A stretch of DNA of 64,000 nt from an uncultured Prevotellaceae bacterium (GTDB taxonomy: Bacteria > Bacteroidota > Bacteroidia > Bacteroidales > Muribaculaceae), in contig ONKU01000005.1 of NCBI GenBank assembly GCA_900318535.1, positions 1 to 64,000 of the forward strand, in the 5' to 3' direction. Below, piece after piece: positions 55,496 to 64,000 of this stretch (within the stretch, counting starts at the first letter, position 1; every line of letters begins with the position of its first letter). The position numbers and the translations under genes were made by a program. Below the pieces are notes generated by a model. That model was not told the origin of the DNA, did no database searches, and was given only the letters and a program-made list of their open reading frames with translations.

Positions 55496-58069
55496 TTATT
55501 TATCCAAATTGCTGATGACTCTGGTGAACTGCTCGCCCAAACCGATGGTATAGCCTTGGGAACAGAACATCACGCGGTTAAAGGTATCGGCGAGGATGAA
55601 CATGGGCAGCTGAGTCTCGTTTTGGAGTTTCATCTCCTGGGCAATCTGGCGGCGGATACTGCCATCAACATCAATGCCGTAGATGATGTTGCGTGGAAGG
55701 GCACCGTAATTCTCCTGACGATACTTTTGTGCTTCCTGCCCGTTCTCAAACAGCAAGACCAAAGGACGTCCCCATTTGTCTAGCTCAGCACTCATCTTGG
55801 AGATGTCTCGCATGGCATGGTTGGTGGGCTCTTGGCCCACGCCCAGCACGCCCACGATGAAGTAGCCGCGACCCGTCTGCGACAGGATGCTCACCGCGTC
55901 ACGGGCAACAGGCTTGAACTCCTTGTCAAGCAATTTGAACTTGGACTCGGAATTGAAATTGCCGATGACAGCGACAATGTCATCGCTCTGGCGCATTGTC
56001 AGGTTGATGGTTGTGGTCTCGCCTGGTTCAACAGCAAAAATACGGTTGGCAACCAGCACCTTGCCGCTTGCAGCACGAGTGCCGCTGGTGAGCATATAGG
56101 TGCCTGCATCAAGTGTTGTGCCGTCCTGGAATGTGTTGCTCCACGATGAGCCGTCTTCAAGACCCGAATCGCCCTCGTCATAGCTCAGCAGTTGGGTTGA
56201 GCCGTCATCCAGGATGCGCGAAATCGTGAAATGATTGTAGTATTTGGGATCATCGAGGGTTGGGGTGGGGGTATAGCTCAGTTTCAGGGTGCCTGTCTGG
56301 GCATTCTGCTGCTTTGTGGCCTCAAAATCCACATCCTGCCAGTCTCCGCCGGTGCGGTATTGCACCTTGCCGGTAACGGGATCCATGCGGGACTCGATGT
56401 CGAGCGAGCGGGCCAGGTCCACAAAGAAGATGTCTCGGCCACGGCCGTCGGCCACACGGGAGCGCCACACGCCCATCGGCGTTTGGGCGATGTGCAGGGC
56501 ATTCTCCTCAGGATGAATTGCGATATTGTCGCGCACCCAGGCCACGAGCTTTGAGGGATCGGCTTTGAACTGCGATGCTGTTGAGGCATCAAAGGCATCC
56601 TGCAACTCACATTTGAAAGGCGAGGTGATCATTTCATATTCCACGCGTTGTGCCAACTGGCTGCTGTGCGCATGATAAGCATCCTCCAGAATAGCCATCG
56701 TCACGTCGCGCATATCTTTGTCGTTAAGGCCATTAAGTACACCGATAACGCGATTCATATTGTCTTTGTAGCGCAGCCCGAAGTCCAGTATCGTGTGCCA
56801 GTTGCCACGAGCTTTGACCAGATAGTTGGCAATAGCTGGAGCTAACGCCTGGGCCTTCACGGTATCAAGAAATGTGGCTTCATAGGCCTTGCGGATGGAA
56901 TCTTCACGAGCGAAACGCGCCTTATTGGCCGCGGCCATCTCAGGCGTTACCTTGGGCATAACGGCTTTTTCCACCGGCGGCGTGATGTCAAATGTCTCAT
57001 ACGACGGCTCGCTTTTCAGGCTATTGCTCTTATTGAGCGTGATGTCCACGTTCTTATCTTTGCCGAAGGTCACCTTGCTGTAACCATACCAGCCGTCCTT
57101 GCTGGCCCATACGAGCATATCGCCCTTGCCGGCCGTGAGCGATGTCATGCCCTTGCCATCGGTATATTTGGTGGCGGCGGGGTAGAATTCAGCGTAGTTG
57201 TAGATGCGGAACTCAACCTTGGCACCCTTGACGGGATTGCCGTCCTTGTCAAGCACCTGCACTAGGGTCGAAGCGGTGGCGGCATAGTTGCCGATAAGGT
57301 TGATTTCAGTGAAATTGCGGGTGCGCAGCATCACTTCTTCGGGGCCGTTATAGTCGCCAAAGGCGCGCGTGTGCATCAGCAGCGCCCTTGAGGCCGGAGC
57401 ATTGAACCAACCAAGATCCAACACAGCCTCGGGCTCACAGGCGCCCATGAAGTGCCATTTGCCGTCAGCCCAGGCCTCGACCCAGGCATGGTTGTCGTCG
57501 GTGTGTGCCCAACGGGGCGTATATACCTGGCGAGCGGGGATGCCGATAGAGCGCAGCGCCGCAACCGTGAAGGTAGATTCCTCGCCACAGCGCCCGATGG
57601 CGGTATTCATGCAGGCCAACGGTGACAATGTGCGGGAATCGCTGGGCTGATAGGTCACATGCTCGTGACACCAGTGGTTCACCTCCAGGATGGCCTCTTC
57701 CATGCTCATACCGGCCACACGTTCTTTCAATTCCTTGAAAAAGACAGGCCTGGACATATCCAGCGCCTCGTTATTGACGCGCAACGGCAGCACAAAGTGC
57801 TTGAACATCAGTTCGGGCACCTTTTTGCCCCACGGCATCTGCTCACGCGCCTCAAAAGTGGCGCGCACGTTCTCCAGATAGAACTCTATCGGATAGTCCG
57901 TCACGTCGGCCAGCGGCATGTAGGCATACAGGAATTCCAACGCGGCCTTTTCCTGATTGGTCACTTTCAAGCCCTTCAAGTCGGGCGTCCTTAACTCATC
58001 GACGGTCGCCGCCCGGCTTGCACCGGCCAAAGCGAATGCCATCAATAATATCGCAAATATCTTCTTCAT
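55496..58069 (-). CDS. Secreted transglutaminase-like protein with C-terminal thioredoxin-like part
   Basis: 857 aa. A signal peptide (about 1-20) precedes a transglutaminase core with Cys161 in GRCGEES and His194 in DDNHAWVEAW, followed by an Asp in WADGKWHF. A carboxypeptidase-like beta domain (about 268-345) and a long helical part follow, and the last 150 residues (from FKLLDKEFKPVARD) have a redoxin-like pattern without a CxxC. Such proteins are common in Bacteroidales and may act as peptidases on glycoproteins or cell wall; the function is unknown. A full consensus promoter lies upstream. It is co-transcribed with hydE. Confidence 0.78.
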   Translation of the reverse strand: MKKIFAILLMAFALAGASRAATVDELRTPDLKGLKVTNQEKAALEFLYAYMPLADVTDYPIEFYLENVRATFEAREQMPWGKKVPELMFKHFVLPLRVNNEALDMSRPVFFKELKERVAGMSMEEAILEVNHWCHEHVTYQPSDSRTLSPLACMNTAIGRCGEESTFTVAALRSIGIPARQVYTPRWAHTDDNHAWVEAWADGKWHFMGACEPEAVLDLGWFNAPASRALLMHTRAFGDYNGPEEVMLRTRNFTEINLIGNYAATASTLVQVLDKDGNPVKGAKVEFRIYNYAEFYPAATKYTDGKGMTSLTAGKGDMLVWASKDGWYGYSKVTFGKDKNVDITLNKSNSLKSEPSYETFDITPPVEKAVMPKVTPEMAAANKARFAREDSIRKAYEATFLDTVKAQALAPAIANYLVKARGNWHTILDFGLRYKDNMNRVIGVLNGLNDKDMRDVTMAILEDAYHAHSSQLAQRVEYEMITSPFKCELQDAFDASTASQFKADPSKLVAWVRDNIAIHPEENALHIAQTPMGVWRSRVADGRGRDIFFVDLARSLDIESRMDPVTGKVQYRTGGDWQDVDFEATKQQNAQTGTLKLSYTPTPTLDDPKYYNHFTISRILDDGSTQLLSYDEGDSGLEDGSSWSNTFQDGTTLDAGTYMLTSGTRAASGKVLVANRIFAVEPGETTTINLTMRQSDDIVAVIGNFNSESKFKLLDKEFKPVARDAVSILSQTGRGYFIVGVLGVGQEPTNHAMRDISKMSAELDKWGRPLVLLFENGQEAQKYRQENYGALPRNIIYGIDVDGSIRRQIAQEMKLQNETQLPMFILADTFNRVMFCSQGYTIGLGEQFTRVISNLDK

Positions 58070-58113
58070 CTTGATTTGATTAGCACAGCAAGCAATGCAC
58101 CTGCATCGGTCTG

Positions 58114-58145
58114 CAAATGTAGCACATTATAGCTGGCTTGGCAAA
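58114..58145 (-). promoter_or_regulatory. Full -33/-7 promoter of the transglutaminase-hydE operon
   Basis: TTTG (58142-58145), exactly 20 nt, then TACATTTG (58114-58121) on the minus strand. Leader about 40 nt. Confidence 0.78.
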
Positions 58146-58185
58146 TAAAAAGGCAAAAAACAGCGCTGGAACCAATGGCGGCATT

Positions 58186-58794
58186 TCACTTTAGGCTCCG
58201 CCAGCAATCCTGGAGTTGCTTCAGCACTTTCTTCCCTCGTCTTTTACTGACTTTGAAGGATTTTTTGACCCCGTTGGCAAGTTCGACCTCCACTTTCACA
58301 ATGGGCCACATGAGCAGCTTCTGCAAATCGGTGTCTTCAAGCAGATAATCCCTTCCGGTATAGTAGATGGAAATATACGGCATTGAGTGAGAAAGCCACG
58401 GTATTTCATAATAAGGATTATTGATGCGTCCCGTGTATTCAATCCCGCTATCTGCGTATTCTACGCCATTAGAGATATCCATCTCACGAATAACATCACC
58501 AAAACTCCTCAATTCAAGGATGGAGTCATTAGCGAACTTAACGATCAATTTACAGTCTCGGGGATAGGAAAGGTGCTTTTTAGATGATTTCAGGACGACG
58601 GTAAACAGATAATGTGGCTCGGAGTTTTCACGATGATCATCATATAGACAAAAGTTCATGAACACCTTGCCCGACTTAAAGACGACTGCATCACCATAAG
58701 TATAAGCGCCTTCGGCCTTAGCCAGTTGCATCGTGAATATCAACGCACAAAACAACAGGATATGTTTAAGCCACTTCATCTGCCGCATTTTCAT
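58186..58794 (-). CDS. Secreted protein of unknown function
   Basis: 202 aa. A signal peptide (about 1-27, WLKHILLFCALIFTMQLAKA) is followed by a small beta-rich domain with repeated hydrophobic strands (YLFTVVLKSSKKHL, KLIVKFANDSILEL) and a basic C-terminus (KVSKRRGKKVLKQL). I do not recognise the family. It has a -7 box 10 nt upstream (58805-58812). Its lower codon bias suggests modest expression. ATG at 58794 or 58788. Confidence 0.65.
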   Translation of the reverse strand: MKMRQMKWLKHILLFCALIFTMQLAKAEGAYTYGDAVVFKSGKVFMNFCLYDDHRENSEPHYLFTVVLKSSKKHLSYPRDCKLIVKFANDSILELRSFGDVIREMDISNGVEYADSGIEYTGRINNPYYEIPWLSHSMPYISIYYTGRDYLLEDTDLQKLLMWPIVKVEVELANGVKKSFKVSKRRGKKVLKQLQDCWRSLK

Positions 58795-58804
58795 TTAGAT
58801 GGCA

Positions 58805-58812
58805 CAAATATA
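58805..58812 (-). promoter_or_regulatory. -7 promoter box of the 202-aa gene
   Basis: TATATTTG on the minus strand, 10 nt before the ATG. Confidence 0.6.
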
Positions 58813-58859
58813 GCATATTTTTTGATTACTAGATTCCCGATATTGCAAAATATACAAAT

Positions 58860-58896
58860 AGCGAGGGAGACACAGCCCTTCCGCATCCCCCTCGCT
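58860..58896 (-). terminator. Hairpin downstream of the dockerin remnant
   Basis: AGCGAGGG / CCCTCGCT perfect stem with a 21-nt loop, in the right position to end a minus-strand transcript from the remodelled patch. No strong T run. Confidence 0.5.
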
Positions 58897-58925
58897 TGTA
58901 CTTGATTGCCTAACGACACAACCAA

Positions 58926-58982
58926 TTACCGCCCAGTGAGCAGGAAATCGATCAATGCAGTCACGTCACTGATGTTGATGAT
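58926..58982 (-). pseudogene. 3' end remnant of a dockerin gene
   Basis: On the minus strand one frame reads IINISDVTALIDFLLTGR and then a stop (58926-58928). This is the second half of a type I dockerin (compare INITDVAEIIDQIL in the CotH protein). The expected first calcium loop is absent and an in-frame TGA lies about 27 codons before it, so it is a leftover and not a working domain. It overlaps the last codons of the RecA-like gene in another frame. Confidence 0.7.
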
Positions 58983-60033
58983 GAGCTTGGGCGGTCTCCA
59001 GCGGCTGGCGGTAATGGGTCAGTGACGTTGTGGACTGGTGGGAGTGGGGGGATTTTACGCGTTGGCAACGCGTAATACGGGACGGCTCTTTGCTTGGAAG
59101 GGGGGGCGGAAGTGTTAATGAAGTGTTAATAGTATCGTGTTTATTGCTGGGTTCCTGTTGGTTACGGGCATGGCTCGTGCTGCTGTCGCAGCCCTCGGGG
59201 TTGGGCTGGGGAGCATCGCGTTGGGCTTCGTGGGGGAGATTGTCGTCGCCGATGGTGAATCGGTATTGGGTGTCGTCGGGGCAACGGCAGAGGTCGTAGC
59301 TCCTGACAAGGCGTACGGTGGTGACTTCGCGCTGTGTGGTCAAGGAGAAGACGTCGGAGGCGTCGAGGAAGAGGTACTTGCCGAGGTTGCCCGTGGTGCT
59401 GGCTTTCTTGCCGAGATGGTTGTAGCCAATGAAGAGGAAGGCTGTCTCGCTGTGGTTGGTGATGTCGCGGATGATGCGGCAGAACTCTGTGGCGATGCGT
59501 ACTCCGCAGAAAGGCATGAAATGGTCGATGTAGTCGATGACGACGAGCTGTGGCTTGAATTGACGGACGAGTGCCTCGATGTTGCGGTTGATGGCGTAGA
59601 AGTTGTCACGCTGGCTGCCGAGAATGTCGAGGCAGACGAAATGGAGGTTTTGCTTTGCTTGTGCATGGGCTGCCAGCTCGCGGTAGATGCTGGTGCAGAT
59701 GTGTGGGCCGTGGAGTGTGTCGATCCAGAGAACCTTGCAGGGAGCCAGGCCGGGATTGTGCAAGCTGGAAGCTTGCAATACCTCAACGGGCTGCTGCGGG
59801 GTACCGGTGAGGACTTGGATGGCGAGGTGCTTGGCGAAGTGGTGGGCTCGGCATGTGTCCTTGCCGGTGAGGTAGGTGACGTGGTGCTGCCGGATGACGG
59901 GCTGGTCGTTGATGGATACCAGCGGCTTGCTGCCGGTGAATTGGCTGAGGTCGGTCTCGTGGGTGAATTGGCAGTTCTGCCAGGATTCTTGTTCGCCTTG
60001 GGCGGTGGGATAACGATAATAGTTGATTTTCAT
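58966..60033 (-). CDS. RecA-like ATPase with degraded P-loop and repeat-derived C-terminus
   Basis: 355 aa. The Walker B region VVIDYIDHF (164-172) and following strands fit the RecA/DnaB-type AAA_25 ATPases seen in mobile-element replication and mobilisation regions. The expected Walker A reads TGKDTCRAHHFAKHLA (56-71) with no canonical GKS/T, so nucleotide binding is doubtful. From about 265 the protein turns to low-complexity Pro/Ser/His/Gln; residues 318-327 (SRITRCQRVK) are encoded by a hairpin repeat, and the last residues overlap the dockerin remnant. ATG at 60033; upstream frame consists of repeats. It has its own promoter. Possibly decaying or domesticated. Confidence 0.6.
   Translation of the reverse strand: MKINYYRYPTAQGEQESWQNCQFTHETDLSQFTGSKPLVSINDQPVIRQHHVTYLTGKDTCRAHHFAKHLAIQVLTGTPQQPVEVLQASSLHNPGLAPCKVLWIDTLHGPHICTSIYRELAAHAQAKQNLHFVCLDILGSQRDNFYAINRNIEALVRQFKPQLVVIDYIDHFMPFCGVRIATEFCRIIRDITNHSETAFLFIGYNHLGKKASTTGNLGKYLFLDASDVFSLTTQREVTTVRLVRSYDLCRCPDDTQYRFTIGDDNLPHEAQRDAPQPNPEGCDSSTSHARNQQEPSNKHDTINTSLTLPPPLPSKEPSRITRCQRVKSPHSHQSTTSLTHYRQPLETAQAHHQHQ
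59055..59083. repeat. Hairpin repeat copy 3, inside the RecA-like gene
   Basis: TTACGCGTTG-G-CAACGCGTAA, a perfect 10-bp stem, followed by TACGGGAC. The tail AATACGGGAC is shared with copies 1 and 2, but the stem sequence is different. Confidence 0.8.
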
Positions 60034-60110
60034 GGTGATTTTGTGTTTTTTATTAGTTGGTAAAGTCGGTTTTGAGGAGGGGACGCGGTGCGGTGGGGCC
60101 TCCTGTGTTG

Positions 60111-60142
60111 CAAAGATAATACTTTTTAGGGCGGTTGTCAAG
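60111..60142 (-). promoter_or_regulatory. Promoter of the RecA-like gene
   Basis: TATCTTTG (60111-60118) with CTTG (60139-60142), one base off TTTG, 20 nt upstream on the minus strand. The first hairpin repeat begins 2 nt beyond the -33 box. Confidence 0.6.
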
Positions 60143-60144
60143 GG

Positions 60145-60174
60145 GTACGAGGCGATGCCTCGCAATACGGGACA
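60145..60174. repeat. Hairpin repeat copy 1
   Basis: A 30-nt unit: GTA, then stem CGAGGC-GAT-GCCTCG (60148-60162), then CAATACGGGACA. Identical to copy 2. Confidence 0.85.
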
Positions 60175-60191
60175 ACACTGCTGGTGGTGTT

Positions 60192-60221
60192 GTACGAGGC
60201 GATGCCTCGCAATACGGGACA
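60192..60221. repeat. Hairpin repeat copy 2
   Basis: Identical to copy 1 over 30 nt, period 47. The 17-nt gap between the copies carries the inverted pair AACAC/GTGTT around it. Confidence 0.85.
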
Positions 60222-60292
60222 CGTCGGGTTGTGTTGATTGATTTGCTTTTTATCATTTGGGGCGGTTGACTTGCCTTAGGATGTGAGTTTTT

Positions 60293-60324
60293 TTTGGCAT
60301 TTTGGTCGGGTTTCACTATCTTTG
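60293..60324 (+). promoter_or_regulatory. Full -33/-7 promoter of lepA
   Basis: TTTG (60293-60296), exactly 20 nt, then TATCTTTG (60317-60324). Leader about 20 nt. It lies inside the longer open frame from 60302, supporting the ATG at 60350. Confidence 0.82.
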
Positions 60325-60349
60325 CAGCCAAAATAAAGGAATTCCATAT

Positions 60350-62137
<1,788 letters not shown>

Positions 62138-62191
62138 TTGTCAGGTATGGCGAGTTGTAGTTGTCAACTTGCCCATTGTTGAGAGGGAAAC

Positions 62192-64000
62192 GTGGCCGAC
62201 GAACTGCAGCATATTGACCTTGACAATCCCGAGTTCCAGGATGCTTGGAGCGTGCTGCAACGCACCCACCGCTCGGTGTTCCTTACCGGTAAGGCGGGGA
62301 CCGGCAAAAGTACGTTTCTGAAGTATATCCGGGACAATATCAAGAAGAAAACCGTAGTGCTGGCACCCACGGGCATTGCTGCCGTGAATGTGGGCGGACA
62401 GACGATGCACTCGTTTTTCAAGATTCCCTTCAAACCCATGGTGCCCGATGACCCCGATTATGCGAATCCCGCAAGGATGCGCAAGATGCTGCGGTACACC
62501 AAGGAGAAAGTGAAGCTCATCCGTGAACTGGAGCTGATCATCATTGATGAGATATCAATGGTGCGGGCCGACATCATCGACTTTGTGGACCGTGTGCTCC
62601 GCGTCTATTCAGGCAACATGCGGGAACCCTTCGGCGGCAAGCAGTTGCTGCTGGTGGGGGATATCTTCCAGTTGGAACCGGTGGTGACGCATGACACGCG
62701 TGACATCCTGCGGCGCTATTACAAGAACTTCTTTTTCTTCAATGCGCGGGCATTCGCCCAAATCAACCTGGTTGCCATTGAGTTACGTAAGATATACCGT
62801 CAGAGCGACAATGCATTCATTGCCCTGCTGGACCGCATTCGCATCAATCGGGCATCCGACGCCGACATGGCACACCTGAACCAACGATGCGACCCGAACT
62901 ACCATGAGGTCAACGATGACTTTGCCATCACTCTCGCCACACGTCGTGACACCGTCGACAGCATCAATGACGAGCACATGAAAGCGCTCAAGACGCCTGA
63001 ATATGTCTATGAGGGCGCCATCGAGGGCGATTTTCCAGAGAACAGCTTACCGACGGCCTACAACCTGGCCCTGAAAGAAGGCGCCCAGGTCATCTTCATT
63101 CGTAACGACAAAGAAGGCCGCTGGTGCAACGGTACGATAGCCCGAGTCACCAAACTGACCGAAACCAGGGTATATGTTGCTCTTGAGAATGGGGAAGAGA
63201 TGGCCGTTGAGCGAGAAGTGTGGGAAAACATGCAGTACACCTACAACGAGAAGGAGAAAAAAGTGGAGGAGAAGGTGCTGGGCACATTTTCACAGATTCC
63301 CATCAAGCCGGCATGGGCTTTGACCGTTCACCGTAGCCAAGGTCTCACATTTAATAAGGTGGTGATCGACTTTGCCGGCGGTGCGTTTACCGGTGGCCAG
63401 ACCTATGTGGCATTGTCGCGCTGTACGTCATTAGAAGGCATTACACTGCTTAAACCTCTGAGTGAGAGGGATATCATCGTCAATATGGCCGTTGTGGAAT
63501 TCAGCCATCAGTTCAATAACCGTAAGGTGATTGATGAAGCGATGGAACATGAACGTGCCAACCAACTCTATCGACGGGCGGTGCATGCATTTGACAATCA
63601 GGAATTTGAGGACTGTGTCAACTGCTTTGCCGATGCCATGAAAATCCGGGACAATTTGCAGAATCCAGCAGTCAAGCGTCTGATATCCAGAAAATTAAAC
63701 TCATTCAAGAAACATGTGCGCACTATCGAGCGCTTGAAGCAAGTGATTGAAAGTCAGAAGAAAACGCTTCAAGAGCTTGCACTAGAATATGTATCGATGG
63801 GCGATCAGGCACTTGCGATGGACGATAGTGGGGTAGTGGAAGAGGGTAGTGTACCCTACGGCAAACGATTGGATGACATCGCAATACGTTCTGCTCTAGC
63901 CAATTACAACAAAGCGTTGAGAATTGTGCCTGACTGTATCGATGCCATGATTGGCAAGGCTCGACTGTTAATGGCTCTGGATCAACTGGATAGTGCCGAA
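62192..64000 (+). CDS. PIF1-like helicase with TPR tail (cut by window end)
   Basis: At least 603 aa; the 3' end is outside the window. SF1B helicase with Walker A GKAGTGKST (33-41), motif II IIIDEISMV, GDIFQLEPVV, and the C-terminal UvrD-like ALTVHRSQGLTF. After about residue 440 it turns into TPR-like helices (ANQLYRRAVHAFDNQEFEDCVNC, ALANYNKALRIVP). In yeast PIF1 resolves G-quadruplexes and telomeric DNA; in Bacteroidetes the role is unknown. The GTG at 62192 is the only start after the in-frame stop at 62180. Confidence 0.88.
   Translation, partial: MADELQHIDLDNPEFQDAWSVLQRTHRSVFLTGKAGTGKSTFLKYIRDNIKKKTVVLAPTGIAAVNVGGQTMHSFFKIPFKPMVPDDPDYANPARMRKMLRYTKEKVKLIRELELIIIDEISMVRADIIDFVDRVLRVYSGNMREPFGGKQLLLVGDIFQLEPVVTHDTRDILRRYYKNFFFFNARAFAQINLVAIELRKIYRQSDNAFIALLDRIRINRASDADMAHLNQRCDPNYHEVNDDFAITLATRRDTVDSINDEHMKALKTPEYVYEGAIEGDFPENSLPTAYNLALKEGAQVIFIRNDKEGRWCNGTIARVTKLTETRVYVALENGEEMAVEREVWENMQYTYNEKEKKVEEKVLGTFSQIPIKPAWALTVHRSQGLTFNKVVIDFAGGAFTGGQTYVALSRCTSLEGITLLKPLSERDIIVNMAVVEFSHQFNNRKVIDEAMEHERANQLYRRAVHAFDNQEFEDCVNCFADAMKIRDNLQNPAVKRLISRKLNSFKKHVRTIERLKQVIESQKKTLQELALEYVSMGDQALAMDDSGVVEEGSVPYGKRLDDIAIRSALANYNKALRIVPDCIDAMIGKARLLMALDQLDSAE

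Larger units (their letters stand above)
60034..60349. other. Divergent region between the RecA-like gene and lepA
   Basis: 316 nt holding two outward promoters and, between them, hairpin repeat copies 1 and 2. No gene seen. A long reading frame crosses it on the minus strand but only by reading through the repeats. Confidence 0.7.

Noticed and set aside
59137-60063. 308-codon open frame on the plus strand over the RecA-like gene
   Set aside because: It is antisense to the minus-strand gene, which has the recognisable VVIDYIDHF Walker B, a start and a promoter. The antisense product is Val/Gly/Glu-rich without any motif.
60145-60221. Two identical 30-nt repeats 17 nt apart, CRISPR-like
   Set aside because: Only two copies, short spacer, the repeat is itself a hairpin with a relative elsewhere, and no cas genes are present.
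60034-60222. N-terminal extension of the RecA-like protein by 63 residues
   Set aside because: It is coded by the two hairpin repeats and the promoter, which lies inside it.

Overview
This 64 kb window is a gene-dense stretch of chromosome from an anaerobic member of the Bacteroidales, most like Muribaculaceae or Prevotellaceae. The evidence is Bacteroidetes-only families (a DUF4290 protein, a DUF5686 outer-membrane protein, a PIF1-like helicase with a TPR tail), the Bacteroidetes -7 promoter box TAnnTTTG in front of many genes (several with TTTG exactly 20 nt upstream), the lack of Shine-Dalgarno sequences, lipoprotein and dockerin-bearing secreted proteins, and C-terminal tails like those of type IX secretion cargo. 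I found no rRNA, tRNA, CRISPR array, phage, transposase or SusC/SusD pair.

Layout. 0.1-3 kb: Fe-S dihydropyrimidine dehydrogenase (preA) and a LolC/E-type permease. 3-10 kb: groES-groEL, an M1 aminopeptidase and lon, a protein-quality-control group. 10-16 kb: a giant zinc amidase translationally coupled to a propeller protein, then prs. 16-21 kb: a CotH-dockerin protein, a GH13 amylase and a threonine aldolase with divergent promoters. 21-25 kb: tsaB, DUF4290, rimM, an OmpA-domain protein and proS, mostly translation functions. 25-29 kb: a small membrane protein, a PstS-like lipoprotein and a large TPR protein behind a perfect sigma-54-type promoter. 29-33 kb: methylmalonyl-CoA mutase, with the small subunit frameshifted and the large subunit intact. 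33-42 kb: a lipocalin-like dockerin protein, DUF1963, GH29 fucosidase, an S1 RNA-binding protein, an RsiV-like lipoprotein, rsmG, an MBL hydrolase, a D-Ala-D-Ala dipeptidase, a NhaC antiporter and a secreted protein. 42-46 kb: an fprA-nfnA-nfnB operon (flavodiiron protein plus bifurcating transhydrogenase). 46-58 kb: GH20 hexosaminidase, DUF5686, dnaE, trxA, hydE and a transglutaminase-like protein. 58-60.3 kb: a remodelled patch with a dockerin 3' remnant, a RecA-like ATPase with a degraded P-loop and three hairpin repeats. 60.3-64 kb: lepA and a PIF1-like helicase cut by the window end.

Together these genes describe a fermentative anaerobe that handles propionate/succinate by methylmalonyl-CoA, balances NAD(P)H and ferredoxin with Nfn, copes with oxygen by FprA, and exports glycan-active and peptidoglycan-active enzymes. 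The most interesting signals are: (1) -24/-12 sigma-54-like promoters at nearly the same distance (51-57 nt) ahead of groES, the TPR gene and trxA; (2) a hairpin repeat whose stem sequence changes while the fold and the flanking tail AATACGGGAC stay fixed, once inside a reading frame; (3) a lesion in mutA beside an intact mutB; (4) a 79-nt tandem duplication of a promoter region next to groES. Functions are read from sequence motifs without database searches.
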